From JALZAA01 sp046724655 (GTDB taxonomy: Bacteria; Actinomycetota; Acidimicrobiia; IMCC26256; JACDBD01), in the NCBI GenBank assembly GCA_046724655.1, contig JBKOWY010000038.1, positions 1 to 37,056 on the forward strand: a DNA stretch of 37,056 bases, given 5' to 3'. The notes under the pieces are model-generated. The model made no database searches and had not been told where the DNA came from. It was given only the letters and a program-made list of their open reading frames with translations. Positions 23,009 to 31,140 of this stretch are shown piece after piece. The translations under genes and the position numbers were made by a program. Every line of letters starts with the position of its first letter. The stretch's first letter is position 1.

Positions 23009-23014
23009 TAACCT
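23009..23014 (+). promoter_or_regulatory. Candidate -10 of the glmS-like gene
   Basis: TAACCT (TAnnnT) ends 9 nt before the ATG at 23024. There is no Shine-Dalgarno, so a nearly leaderless transcript starting about 23021 is possible. Confidence 0.35.
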
Positions 23015-23023
23015 GGTGGGCCT

Positions 23024-26000
23024 ATGTGCGGCATCGTGGCCGTCCTGCGGCGGTCGAGCGGCCGGATGCCGCCCGACAGCGCCCACCTCCTCGCCGAGCT
23101 CGAGCAGGCCGCCGCGGCTCTGAACGACGCCCGCGGTCAGAGCTCCGCCGCCGATCCCGAGGTTCTGGCGGCCGTCGCCGAGCGGGTCGAGGCGGTCGAC
23201 GCGGTCCTGCGCGGCGCGCCGGGCGTGCGGGCCCTGCTGACCGATCGCGTCCTGGCCGTCGGCGTCGAGCACCACGCCGCTCAGCTCCAGCTCGCGACCG
23301 AGCGCTTCGAAGCCGCGCTCGACACCGGCGCGGCCGATCTGTCGAGCGTCGAGCTCGAGGCCGTCAACGCCGCGCTCGTGAGGCTCAAGGACGCGGTCTG
23401 GGCGGTCGGGCGCGACCGGCTGCGCACGGCGCGCGCCGTCGCCGACCTCTGCGGCTCGGATCTCGGGGTGGCCGCCGTCGATGCCTTCACGTCCGTGCAG
23501 GTCGCGCTGTCGGCGCTCGACCGGCTCGAGGTGCGAGGCCGCGACTCGGCCGGGCTGCACGTGCTCGTGCACGACCACGGCCTCGACCTCGACGATCCCG
23601 CGATTGCCCGTCTGCTGGACGAGCGGAACGACCCGCTATTCGGGTCCGGGGCCGTGCGCCGCGCCGACGGGTGCCTGAGCTTCGTGTACAAGGCGGCGGC
23701 GGAAATCGGGGAGCTCGGCGACAATACGGCCGTCCTGCGGGCGGCGATACGAGACGACGAGCTCCTGCACCTGGCCGTCGCCGCCGAGAGTGCACAGGCC
23801 GCCGTGATCGGGCACACGCGCTGGGCGAGCGTCGGGATCATCTCCGAGGCGAACGCCCACCCACTCACCGGTGAGGAGGTCGGGCGTGCCGACGGGCCGT
23901 ATGTGATCGGCGCCCTGAACGGCGACGTCGACAACTACGGGGACCTCGCGGCCACTGAGCAGCTCGACATCCCCACCGAGATCACCACCGACGCCAAGGT
24001 GATCCCCACGCTGGTGTCACGACGCCTCGCGGCCGGCGCCGACCTCGACGAGGCCTTCCGTTCGACGGTCGCCTCGTTCGAGGGGTCGGTGGCGATCGCG
24101 GCGAGCGCCGCCGACCAGCCGGGCCGAGTGCTGCTGGCGCTACGGGGCAGCGGCCAGGCCCTGTACGTGGGCCTCGCCGAGGACACATTCGTGGTTGCGA
24201 GCGAGCCGTACGGTCTGGTCGAGGAGACGTCCACCTACCTGCGCATGGACGGCGAGACCCCCGCCGACCCGCAACGGGCAGCTGCAACGCGCGGCCAGAT
24301 CGTGTCGCTCGATGCCGGCGCCGCCGGCGACCTCGCCGGGATCCACCGGTTCGCGTACGACGGCACGGAACTGCCGGTCTCTGCCGCTGAGCTCCAGCAT
24401 GCCGAGATCACCACCCGCGACATCGACCGCGGCGACTCCTCTCACTACCTGCTCAAGGAGATCTCCGAGGCGCCGGCGTCGTTCCGCAAGACGCTGCGGG
24501 GCAAGATCGCCGCCGGGCCCGAGGGCGCGCTCGCCGTCGAGCTCGGCCCCGAAACGCTGCCAGACGAGGTGCGGACGCGCCTGCGTGACGGCTCCCTCGG
24601 ACGCGTCGTCGTGATCGGGCAAGGCACGGCCGCCGTCGCCGGTCAGAGCCTGGCGGTCGCGCTGCGCGACTCGGGCGCGTCGCTGCTCGTCGAGGCCATG
24701 CCGGCCACCGAGCTGTCCGGTTTCGGCCTCCGGTCCGACATGCGCGACACGTTCGTCATCGCGATCAGCCAGAGCGGCACGACCACCGACACGAACCGCA
24801 CCGTCGATCTGGTGCGCGCCCGGGGGGCGGCCGTCGTGTCGATCGTCAACCGGCGCAACAGCGACCTCGTCGACAAGTCCGACGGCGTGCTCTACACGTC
24901 CGACGGACGCGACGTCGAGATGAGCGTCGCGTCGACCAAGGCGTTCTACTCGCAGCTCGCCGCCGGTTTCCTTCTCGCGCTGGCGATCGCCCATGAGACC
25001 GGGGCCATCGACGACGGCCACGGCACCGAGCTGCTGGGCGCGCTGCGCGAGCTGCCCGACGTGATGCGCGCCGTTATCGACCGGCGCGACACGATCGCCG
25101 CCGTCGCCCAGCAGTATGCACCGGCCAAGCGTTACTGGGCTGTCGTCGGCAACGGTGTGAATCGCATCGCCGCCGGCGAGCTGCGCATCAAGCTGTCGGA
25201 GCTTTGTTACAAGTCGATCGCCTGCGACGTCACCGAGGACAAGAAACACATCGACCTGTCGTCCGAGCCGCTCGTTCTCGTGTGCGCGACGGGTCTCGTC
25301 GGCTCGAACGCCGACGACGTCGCGAAGGAAGTCGCGATCTACCGTGCGCACCGGGCGACCCCGATCGTGATCGCCACCGAGGGTGACGGCCGCTTCGCCG
25401 GCGCGGTCGAGACGATCACGGTCCCCGCCGTGCACCCCGCCCTCGGCTTCGTGCTGTCAACACTGGCCGGGCACCTGTTCGGCTACGAGGCCGCGCTCGC
25501 GATCGACGCGTCGGCCCGGCCCCTGCGTGAGGCCCGCGCCGCGATCGAGTCGGCCGTCTCGACGGGCGACGGCGACGCCGTGCTCGAGCGGCTGGCGATC
25601 GGGCTGCAGATGCCGGCGGGTGGGTTCTTCGACGGCCTGCGCACCGGGACGTACGACGGCCACCTCGACGCCAGCACCGCGGTGAGGATCGCGTCGGTGT
25701 TGCGGTACGCGACGGGCGCGGCACCGCTCGACCTGTACCAGATGGAGCTGGGCAAGGTGGGCACGCCCAGCACCATCGTCGAGGACCTCACCGCCGCGTT
25801 GACCAACGGTATCGAGGAGCTCACCCGGCCCGTCGACGCCATCAAGCACCAGGCCAAGACGGTCACCGTCGGCATCTCGCGTTCGGACGAGACGCTGCTG
25901 GGGGCGCCTCTGGTGCGCGAGGTGCTCGGCGCCGGCGTGGCGCGCGACAGCCTCAGCTACCGGGCCCTGCGCACACTCGTCGATCTCGATCCGGCCATCG

Positions 26001-26455
26001 AGCAGGTCACCGGCTTCACGCGGTACCGCATCGAAGGCGACGTCGACGGGGAGGCGACGCTCCATGTTGTCGACCGCGGGGGAGTCTCGGTGAACCTGCC
26101 GTCGCGAACCGACACCGATCCACGCCTCATCGGGACGAAGCACCGCGTCGCATACGAGCGCGAGGTGACCGTGGCCCGAGGCCGGCGCGACGGCCGCACG
26201 CTGATCATCGTCCCCGAGCTGAAGGGCAACCAGGTCACGGGGCTGACGCTCCTGCATGTCACGTTCCGTCCCCGTCTGGCGCCCGACGTCGCACGTGGCG
26301 TCCTCCAGGGGTACCGGGGTCGCTACGCCGCGCTCAAGGACGCCGTCACCGAGACCGAGGCCACCTTCGACGACACCCGCCTCGCCGACGTCGACCTCGT
26401 CGACCTGCTCACCGAGCCCGTGTACGTGCTCGCCGAGCGGTGGCGCACCCGATGA
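23024..26455 (+). CDS. glmS: Giant GlmS-like glutamine:fructose-6-phosphate amidotransferase (1143 residues)
   Basis: Ordinary GlmS is about 600-625 residues. Here the N-terminal MCGIV supplies the Ntn nucleophile Cys2. About 150 inserted residues, mostly helical and Ala-rich, separate it from RLEVRGRDSAG (about 165-176). Then come GHTRWASVG (about 263), LNGDVDNY (about 299, oxyanion Asn-Gly) and TDAKVI (about 321). The SIS domains have ISQSGTTTDTNRT (about 580), ASTKAFYSQ, SELCYKS (catalytic-type Glu726) and DKKH (His742, at the place of the family ELKH). HQAKTVTVG (Lys945) matches the AKSVTVE end of E. coli GlmS, but about 190 more residues of unknown fold follow. About 90 residues are also inserted before it. 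All core catalytic positions seem present, so it is probably the functional GlmS working with glmM. Confidence 0.85.
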   Translation: MCGIVAVLRRSSGRMPPDSAHLLAELEQAAAALNDARGQSSAADPEVLAAVAERVEAVDAVLRGAPGVRALLTDRVLAVGVEHHAAQLQLATERFEAALDTGAADLSSVELEAVNAALVRLKDAVWAVGRDRLRTARAVADLCGSDLGVAAVDAFTSVQVALSALDRLEVRGRDSAGLHVLVHDHGLDLDDPAIARLLDERNDPLFGSGAVRRADGCLSFVYKAAAEIGELGDNTAVLRAAIRDDELLHLAVAAESAQAAVIGHTRWASVGIISEANAHPLTGEEVGRADGPYVIGALNGDVDNYGDLAATEQLDIPTEITTDAKVIPTLVSRRLAAGADLDEAFRSTVASFEGSVAIAASAADQPGRVLLALRGSGQALYVGLAEDTFVVASEPYGLVEETSTYLRMDGETPADPQRAAATRGQIVSLDAGAAGDLAGIHRFAYDGTELPVSAAELQHAEITTRDIDRGDSSHYLLKEISEAPASFRKTLRGKIAAGPEGALAVELGPETLPDEVRTRLRDGSLGRVVVIGQGTAAVAGQSLAVALRDSGASLLVEAMPATELSGFGLRSDMRDTFVIAISQSGTTTDTNRTVDLVRARGAAVVSIVNRRNSDLVDKSDGVLYTSDGRDVEMSVASTKAFYSQLAAGFLLALAIAHETGAIDDGHGTELLGALRELPDVMRAVIDRRDTIAAVAQQYAPAKRYWAVVGNGVNRIAAGELRIKLSELCYKSIACDVTEDKKHIDLSSEPLVLVCATGLVGSNADDVAKEVAIYRAHRATPIVIATEGDGRFAGAVETITVPAVHPALGFVLSTLAGHLFGYEAALAIDASARPLREARAAIESAVSTGDGDAVLERLAIGLQMPAGGFFDGLRTGTYDGHLDASTAVRIASVLRYATGAAPLDLYQMELGKVGTPSTIVEDLTAALTNGIEELTRPVDAIKHQAKTVTVGISRSDETLLGAPLVREVLGAGVARDSLSYRALRTLVDLDPAIEQVTGFTRYRIEGDVDGEATLHVVDRGGVSVNLPSRTDTDPRLIGTKHRVAYEREVTVARGRRDGRTLIIVPELKGNQVTGLTLLHVTFRPRLAPDVARGVLQGYRGRYAALKDAVTETEATFDDTRLADVDLVDLLTEPVYVLAERWRTR

Positions 26456-26462
26456 CCCCTGC

Positions 26463-26509
26463 TTTTGGCGCCGTTTACATACCTCAGAGGTGTGTAAACG
26501 GCGCCAAAA
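26463..26509. repeat. 23-bp TTTTGGCG-type palindrome immediately before acpS
   Basis: Left arm 26463-26485 and right arm 26487-26509 pair over 23 positions with one G-T wobble; the outer part is TTTTGGCGCCGTTTAC / GTAAACGGCGCCAAAA. The right arm ends 4 nt before the acpS ATG, with no Shine-Dalgarno. The left arm begins 7 nt after the glmS stop. It has the same outer arms and position as the palindrome before truA. Confidence 0.9.
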
Positions 26510-26513
26510 CACA

Positions 26514-26888
26514 ATGAACGTCGTCGGGGTCGGGACCGACCTAGTCGAGATCGAGCGGTTCCGCCTCGCGATGGAGCGTCGGGCGCGCCTGCCGGAACGG
26601 CTGTTCAGCGACGACGAGCGCGCGTACGCCTTCCGTCACCATGATCCGGTCCCGCGGTTCGCGGCGCGGTTCGCGGCCAAGGAGGCGGTGATGAAGGCGT
26701 TGGGCGTCGGGCTCGGGGCGTTCAAGCTGCGCGACGTCGAGGTGGTCCGCCGGCGCGGCGGCGCGCCCATGGTCGGGTTGCATGGCAAGGCGGCGGTGCT
26801 CGCCGACGAGCGCGGCGTCGCCGCCTGGCACCTTTCACTTACGCACAGCGAGTCGATGGCGATGGCGGTGGCCATCGCCGTCCGGTGA
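26514..26888 (+). CDS. acpS: Holo-[acyl-carrier-protein] synthase
   Basis: The product is 124 residues from ATG 26514 (MNVVGVGTDLVEIERFRLAM). The two AcpS motifs are present: GTDLVEIERF with its Mg-binding Asp, and FAARFAAKEAVMKALG with the Glu-Ala helix. The C-terminus is WHLSLTHSESMAMAVAIA. It transfers 4'-phosphopantetheine to acyl carrier protein. The frame is open upstream through the palindrome and glmS, but family alignment starts at this ATG. acpS-nnr-alr is a common actinobacterial order. Confidence 0.95.
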   Translation: MNVVGVGTDLVEIERFRLAMERRARLPERLFSDDERAYAFRHHDPVPRFAARFAAKEAVMKALGVGLGAFKLRDVEVVRRRGGAPMVGLHGKAAVLADERGVAAWHLSLTHSESMAMAVAIAVR

Positions 26889-26897
26889 CGTAGAGCG

Positions 26898-28343
26898 ATG
26901 CAGCCGGTGCTGACACCCGCCGAGATGGGCGAGGCCGACCGGCGCACGATCGCGGCGGGAACGCCCGTCGAGGTGCTCATGGAGCGGGCCGGGCGCGCCG
27001 TGGCGTGGGCCGTGCGGCGCGAGATGGGCGGCACGTACGGCCGGCGGGTCGTTGCCGTGTGCGGGAAGGGCAACAACGGCGGCGACGGCCACGTCGCGGC
27101 CCGTGCGTTGCGCGGCTGGGGAGTGCGCGTCGACGTGTTCACCCTCGACGGCGGCGTCGACCGCCAGCTGTGCGAGCGCGCACTGCTCCGCTCCGACGCG
27201 TTCGTCGACGCCATGTTCGGCACCGGCTTCGGGGGCTCGCTCGAGGGCGACGCCGCGTGGGTCGCGCGCGCCGTCGACGCCGTGCTGGGCCCGTGCGTCG
27301 CCGTCGACATCCCGTCCGGCGTGAACGGTCACACCGGCGAGGTCGAAGGAGTGGCGGTGCACGCGTCGCACACCGTGACGTTCTCGGCGGTGAAGCCCGG
27401 CCTCCTGTTCGAGCCCGGCGCCACGCACGCGGGTGAGGTGGAGGTCGCCGACATCGGCATCGACCTCGGTGCACCGGCGACGCTCGTGCCCGAGGCCATC
27501 GACGTGGCCCTCGAGCTTCCGGAACGGGCCCCCGACGCCCACAAGTGGTTGAGCGGCGCACTGGTCGTCGGTGGGTCGGGCGGCATGACCGGCGCGCCAC
27601 TGTTCGTGAGCCACGCCGCCATGCGCGCCGGCGCCGGCATCGTGTGGTGCGGCGTCCCCGGCGCCGAGGCCGCCGCCCGGGCATCGGGCACCGAGGTGAT
27701 CACCAAGGTCCTGCCCGCGACGCCCGACGGCGCCCTCGACGAGCCCGCCGCCGCCGAGGTGCTGAAGGTGACCGACCGCTTCCGCGCCCTCGTCGTCGGG
27801 CCCGGGCTCGGCCGTGACGACCGCACCGCCACTGCCGTCCGTCGCATCGTGGCCGAGGCCCCGATCCCGCTCGTCCTCGACGCCGACGGGCTCAACGCCC
27901 TGGCCGGCGACGTGGCGCCGCTGCGCGCTCGCACCGCGCCGGCGGTCCTCACCCCGCACGCCGGCGAATACGTGCACCTGGCGGGCGAGAAGGTGGGCGC
28001 CGACCGGCTGGCGGCGGCGCGGCGTCTCGCCGAGCGGGCCCATGCCATCGTGCTGCTCAAGGGACCGGGCGAGGTGATCGCCGATCAAGCCGCCCGCACG
28101 GCGATCAACACGACGGGCGGCCCGTGGCTGGCGACGGCCGGGACCGGGGACGTGTTGTCCGGGATCATCGGCGGGTTCCTCGCCCGTGGCGCGGAGCCGT
28201 TCTGGGCCGCGACGGGCGGGGCGTTCACCCATGGGCGAGCAGCCGACGTCGCCGGGCATACTGGCCTCGTCGCCGGCGACCTCATCACTGCGCTCCCGGC
28301 GGCCATCCGCTCGATCGAGAGTCTCGAGAGCCCGGAGGACTAG
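26898..28343 (+). CDS. nnr: Bifunctional NAD(P)H-hydrate epimerase / ADP-dependent dehydratase
   Basis: The product is 481 residues. The N-terminal YjeF_N epimerase domain has VCGKGNNGGDGHVAARAL, AMFGTGFGG and VDIPSGVNGHTG. The C-terminal ribokinase-like dehydratase domain (from about 215) has HKWLSGALVVGGSGGMTGAP, VLDADGLNALAG, LTPHAGEY, LKGPGEVIAD and TAGTGDVLSGIIGGFLA. It repairs hydrated NADH and NADPH. It directly abuts the CBS gene (TAG then ATG). Confidence 0.95.
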   Translation: MQPVLTPAEMGEADRRTIAAGTPVEVLMERAGRAVAWAVRREMGGTYGRRVVAVCGKGNNGGDGHVAARALRGWGVRVDVFTLDGGVDRQLCERALLRSDAFVDAMFGTGFGGSLEGDAAWVARAVDAVLGPCVAVDIPSGVNGHTGEVEGVAVHASHTVTFSAVKPGLLFEPGATHAGEVEVADIGIDLGAPATLVPEAIDVALELPERAPDAHKWLSGALVVGGSGGMTGAPLFVSHAAMRAGAGIVWCGVPGAEAAARASGTEVITKVLPATPDGALDEPAAAEVLKVTDRFRALVVGPGLGRDDRTATAVRRIVAEAPIPLVLDADGLNALAGDVAPLRARTAPAVLTPHAGEYVHLAGEKVGADRLAAARRLAERAHAIVLLKGPGEVIADQAARTAINTTGGPWLATAGTGDVLSGIIGGFLARGAEPFWAATGGAFTHGRAADVAGHTGLVAGDLITALPAAIRSIESLESPED

Positions 28344-28811
28344 ATGCCCGCGTCGACGCCCGTGAACGAGGTGATGAGCCGCGACGTCGTCACCCTACGC
28401 CCCGACCAGTCAGTCGAGGAAGCCGCCGACGTGCTCGCCGACAAGCAGATCGGCGCCGCCCCGGTGGTCGACGACCAGGGAGTGCTCGTGGGACTCCTGC
28501 GCGACGAGGACCTCATCGTCTCCGAGGCCCGCCTGCATGTTCCCACCGTGATCTCGTTCCTCAGCGCCGATCTCGTGCTGCCGTCGTCGCTGCACCGCTT
28601 CGAGCACGAGCTCAAGAAGGCGGCCGGCGCCACCGTGGCCGAAGTGATGACCACCGAATTCGTCACCGTCAAGCCCGACGACAACCTCGAGGAGCTCGCC
28701 ACGATGATGCACGACCGCGACATCACCCACGTGCCGGTCGTCGACGACGGCAAGCTCGTCGGCATCGTCGCCCGCGGCGACCTCGTGCGCTGGCTGGCGC
28801 GAACGAGCTGA
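28344..28811 (+). CDS. CBS-domain pair protein
   Basis: The product is 155 residues and consists almost only of two CBS domains: EVMSRDVVTLRPDQSVEEAA followed by GAAPVVDDQGVLVGLLRDED, and EVMTTEFVTVKPDDNLEELA followed by THVPVVDDGKLVGIVARGDL-VRW. A longer linker (residues about 60-90) joins them. Stand-alone CBS pairs usually sense adenine nucleotides; the ligand and partner here are unknown. Zero spacing from nnr and the 1-nt overlap with alr suggest cotranslation. Confidence 0.88.
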   Translation: MPASTPVNEVMSRDVVTLRPDQSVEEAADVLADKQIGAAPVVDDQGVLVGLLRDEDLIVSEARLHVPTVISFLSADLVLPSSLHRFEHELKKAAGATVAEVMTTEFVTVKPDDNLEELATMMHDRDITHVPVVDDGKLVGIVARGDLVRWLARTS

Positions 28812-30004
28812 TGGGATCGAACGAACGTGACGATGCGTACCTCAACCGCGCCAGGCGCGGCTCAGATACGCACCTGGACGACCGGACCTTCCGCCCGGTC
28901 TGGGCCGAGGTCGACCTGGACGCGGTGCGAGCGAACGTGCACACGTTGGCCGAGCTGGCGGCGCCGACCGCGTTCATGGCCGTCGTCAAGGCGGACGGCT
29001 ACGGACACGGCGCGGTCCCCGTCGCACGCGCGGCCCTCGACGCCGGCGCAGCGTGGCTGGGTGTGGCGCTCGTCGAGGAAGGCGCCGAGCTGCGCGCCGC
29101 CGGGATCGACGCTCCGGTCCTGGTGCTGTCGGAGCCGCCGCCCGACGCCGCCCCCGCCGTGGTCGCTCTCGGCCTCACGCCCGTCGCCTACACGCCCACC
29201 GGCATCGAGGCGCTGGCCAAGGCGGTCGCGCACGGGAACAGGACCGCTCCCCTTCCCGTGCACCTCAAGGTCGACACCGGCATGCACCGCGTCGGCTGCA
29301 AGGTCGACGAGGCGCACGCGCTCGCGGAGTCGATCGCGGCGCGTGACGAGCTGCTCCTCGAAGGCGTCCTCACCCACCTCGCGGTAGCCGACGAGCCCGA
29401 CAACCCGTACACCGCGCAGCAACTCGACCGGTTCGAAGGATTGCTCGCCGCCCTCCGTCGCGCCGGCGTCGCCTTCGACATGGTCCACGCCGCCAACTCC
29501 GCCGGGCTGCTCGCCTTTGGCGACCGGGCCCGGTTCGACCTCGTGCGCTGTGGCATCTCGGTCTACGGCGTGCCGCCCGCCCCCGGCCTCGCAGGTCGGG
29601 CGGAGCTCCGCCCGGCGATGGCCCTCAAGGCCCGGGTCTCCCACGTGAAGACGCTCCCAGCCGGCGCCCGCCTCTCGTACGGCCTGCGCTACACGATGCC
29701 GCACGACGGCAGTGTGGCGACGGTGCCCGTCGGGTACGCCGACGGCGTGCCCCGCGCCCTGTCCGCCCACGACGGCGAGGTGATCGTCCGCGGCCGCCGG
29801 CATCCGATCGCCGGCACCGTGACCATGGATCAGCTCATGGTCGACGTGGGTGACGCGCCGGTCGAAGTCGGCGACGAGGTCGTGCTGCTCGGACGGGACG
29901 GGGACGCCGAGGTCACGGCGGACGAGTGGGCGGAACGGCTCGGCACCATCAACTACGAGATCGTGTGCAGCATCGGCCGGCGTGTGCCGAGGCGGTACCG
30001 CTGA
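28811..30004 (+). CDS. alr: Alanine racemase
   Basis: The product is 397 residues. The PLP lysine is in FMAVVKADGYGHGAV. ARLSYGLRYTM, VPVGYADGVPRALS and GTVTMDQLMVDVGD give the second active-site half with its catalytic Tyr region. It converts L-alanine to D-alanine for peptidoglycan. The ATG at 28811 overlaps the CBS stop, but the first 28 or so residues (before RPVWAEVDLDAVRANV) are not family-like and are partly coded by a palindrome (28834-28872). No good downstream start codon was found before the conserved region, so the extension is probably translated. Confidence 0.95.
   Translation: MGSNERDDAYLNRARRGSDTHLDDRTFRPVWAEVDLDAVRANVHTLAELAAPTAFMAVVKADGYGHGAVPVARAALDAGAAWLGVALVEEGAELRAAGIDAPVLVLSEPPPDAAPAVVALGLTPVAYTPTGIEALAKAVAHGNRTAPLPVHLKVDTGMHRVGCKVDEAHALAESIAARDELLLEGVLTHLAVADEPDNPYTAQQLDRFEGLLAALRRAGVAFDMVHAANSAGLLAFGDRARFDLVRCGISVYGVPPAPGLAGRAELRPAMALKARVSHVKTLPAGARLSYGLRYTMPHDGSVATVPVGYADGVPRALSAHDGEVIVRGRRHPIAGTVTMDQLMVDVGDAPVEVGDEVVLLGRDGDAEVTADEWAERLGTINYEIVCSIGRRVPRRYR
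28834..28872. repeat. Palindrome inside the alr N-terminal extension
   Basis: Arms 28834-28851 and 28855-28872 pair at 15 of 18 positions around loop CAG. The right arm holds CTCAGATACGCA, the same word as in the palindrome at 18420-18456. It lies within codons for the non-conserved first residues of alanine racemase, so it may be an inserted palindromic element captured into coding sequence. Confidence 0.7.
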
Positions 30005-31140
30005 TGGACCCGGACGCGCCGGTCGACGGCCTGCCGGAGGAGCAAGCGGAGGCGTCACCGGACGGGCGGGTCATGCGCGCCGTGCGCGGCGCCGGTTTCG
30101 CCGCCGGCACCCTCGCCGGGCTGGCGGGCGCCGCCTACGCGATCGAGCGGGCCGTCGTCGCCGGCGTGCGGCGCCGGCCCGACGCCGACGCCGGCAAGTC
30201 GCTGGTCCCGCCGTTCGACGAGGCACTCCGCTATCCGAGCCACGACGAGGGCAGTATCTACACGATCAGCCGCGGCAAGGGCCCGACGCTGCTGTTCTCG
30301 CACGGCGTCACGCTGTCGACGCGCGTCTGGGTGAAGCAGTTCGAGCAACTCCCCGAGCAAGGGTTCCGTTGCATCGCGTTCGACCACCGCGGCCACGGCG
30401 AATCCAAGTGCGGTACGACCGGACACTCGATCGTCAACCTCGCCGACGACATGCGCACGCTGTTGGAGCGAATGAACCTGCGCGACGTGTTGCTCGTCGG
30501 CCACTCGATGGGCGGCATCGCAGTGCAGGCGTTCGCGGCGCGCTATCCCGAGCTCGCGGCACAGCGCGTGCGCGGCATCGTCCTCATGTCGACGCTGGCC
30601 AAGACGTACCTGTCCGGCGCGAACTGGCTGCGACGGCTGTTCGAGCGCCTCACAGGCGGGCCGTCCGCGGGCGAGCTCATGACCCAGCAGAACCTCGGGT
30701 TCTTCCTCGCCCGGCTGGGCTTCGGCCGCGATCCCCAGCCGAGCCACGTCGAGCTGGTGCGGGAGATGATCGCCGCGTGCGAGAAGGAGGACAGCCAGGC
30801 CGCCATCGGCGCCCTCATCGGCCTCGACATGACCGCGGACGTGTCGAAGATCACGCTGCCGACGCTCGTCCTCAGCGGCAGCGCCGACGTCATCGCGCCG
30901 CCGGCGGAGTCGCGCCGCATCGCCGGGCTCATCCCCGGTGCCCGCCTCGAGGTGTTCAAGGGCGCCGGACACATGCTCATGCTCGAGCGCACCGACGAGG
31001 TGCACGCGCTCATCACCGAGTTCGCTCGCGATCTCGGCGCCGGCGCCCCGCTGCGCCGCTTGTGGCCGCGGCGGCGCTTGCGGCGGCGCCCGCCTCGCCG
31101 GGTACGCCGCGCCCTGGCGGCGCGGGAGGCCGCCTCCTGA
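30004..31140 (+). CDS. Alpha/beta hydrolase, membrane-anchored, arginine-rich C-terminus
   Basis: The product is 378 residues from ATG 30004 (TGATG overlap with alr). A likely membrane helix lies at about residues 28-50 (GAGFAAGTLAGLAGAAYAIE). The fold has LLFSHGVTLS, AFDHRGHGES, the nucleophile elbow LLVGHSMGGIAV (Ser about 165), Asp in LSGSADVIAPP and His in GAGHMLML. The last 35 residues are very rich in Arg (LRRLWPRRRLRRRPPRRVRR). Homologues commonly follow alr in actinobacteria; substrate is unknown. It could be an esterase, lipase or haloperoxidase-like enzyme. Confidence 0.88.
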   Translation: MDPDAPVDGLPEEQAEASPDGRVMRAVRGAGFAAGTLAGLAGAAYAIERAVVAGVRRRPDADAGKSLVPPFDEALRYPSHDEGSIYTISRGKGPTLLFSHGVTLSTRVWVKQFEQLPEQGFRCIAFDHRGHGESKCGTTGHSIVNLADDMRTLLERMNLRDVLLVGHSMGGIAVQAFAARYPELAAQRVRGIVLMSTLAKTYLSGANWLRRLFERLTGGPSAGELMTQQNLGFFLARLGFGRDPQPSHVELVREMIAACEKEDSQAAIGALIGLDMTADVSKITLPTLVLSGSADVIAPPAESRRIAGLIPGARLEVFKGAGHMLMLERTDEVHALITEFARDLGAGAPLRRLWPRRRLRRRPPRRVRRALAAREAAS

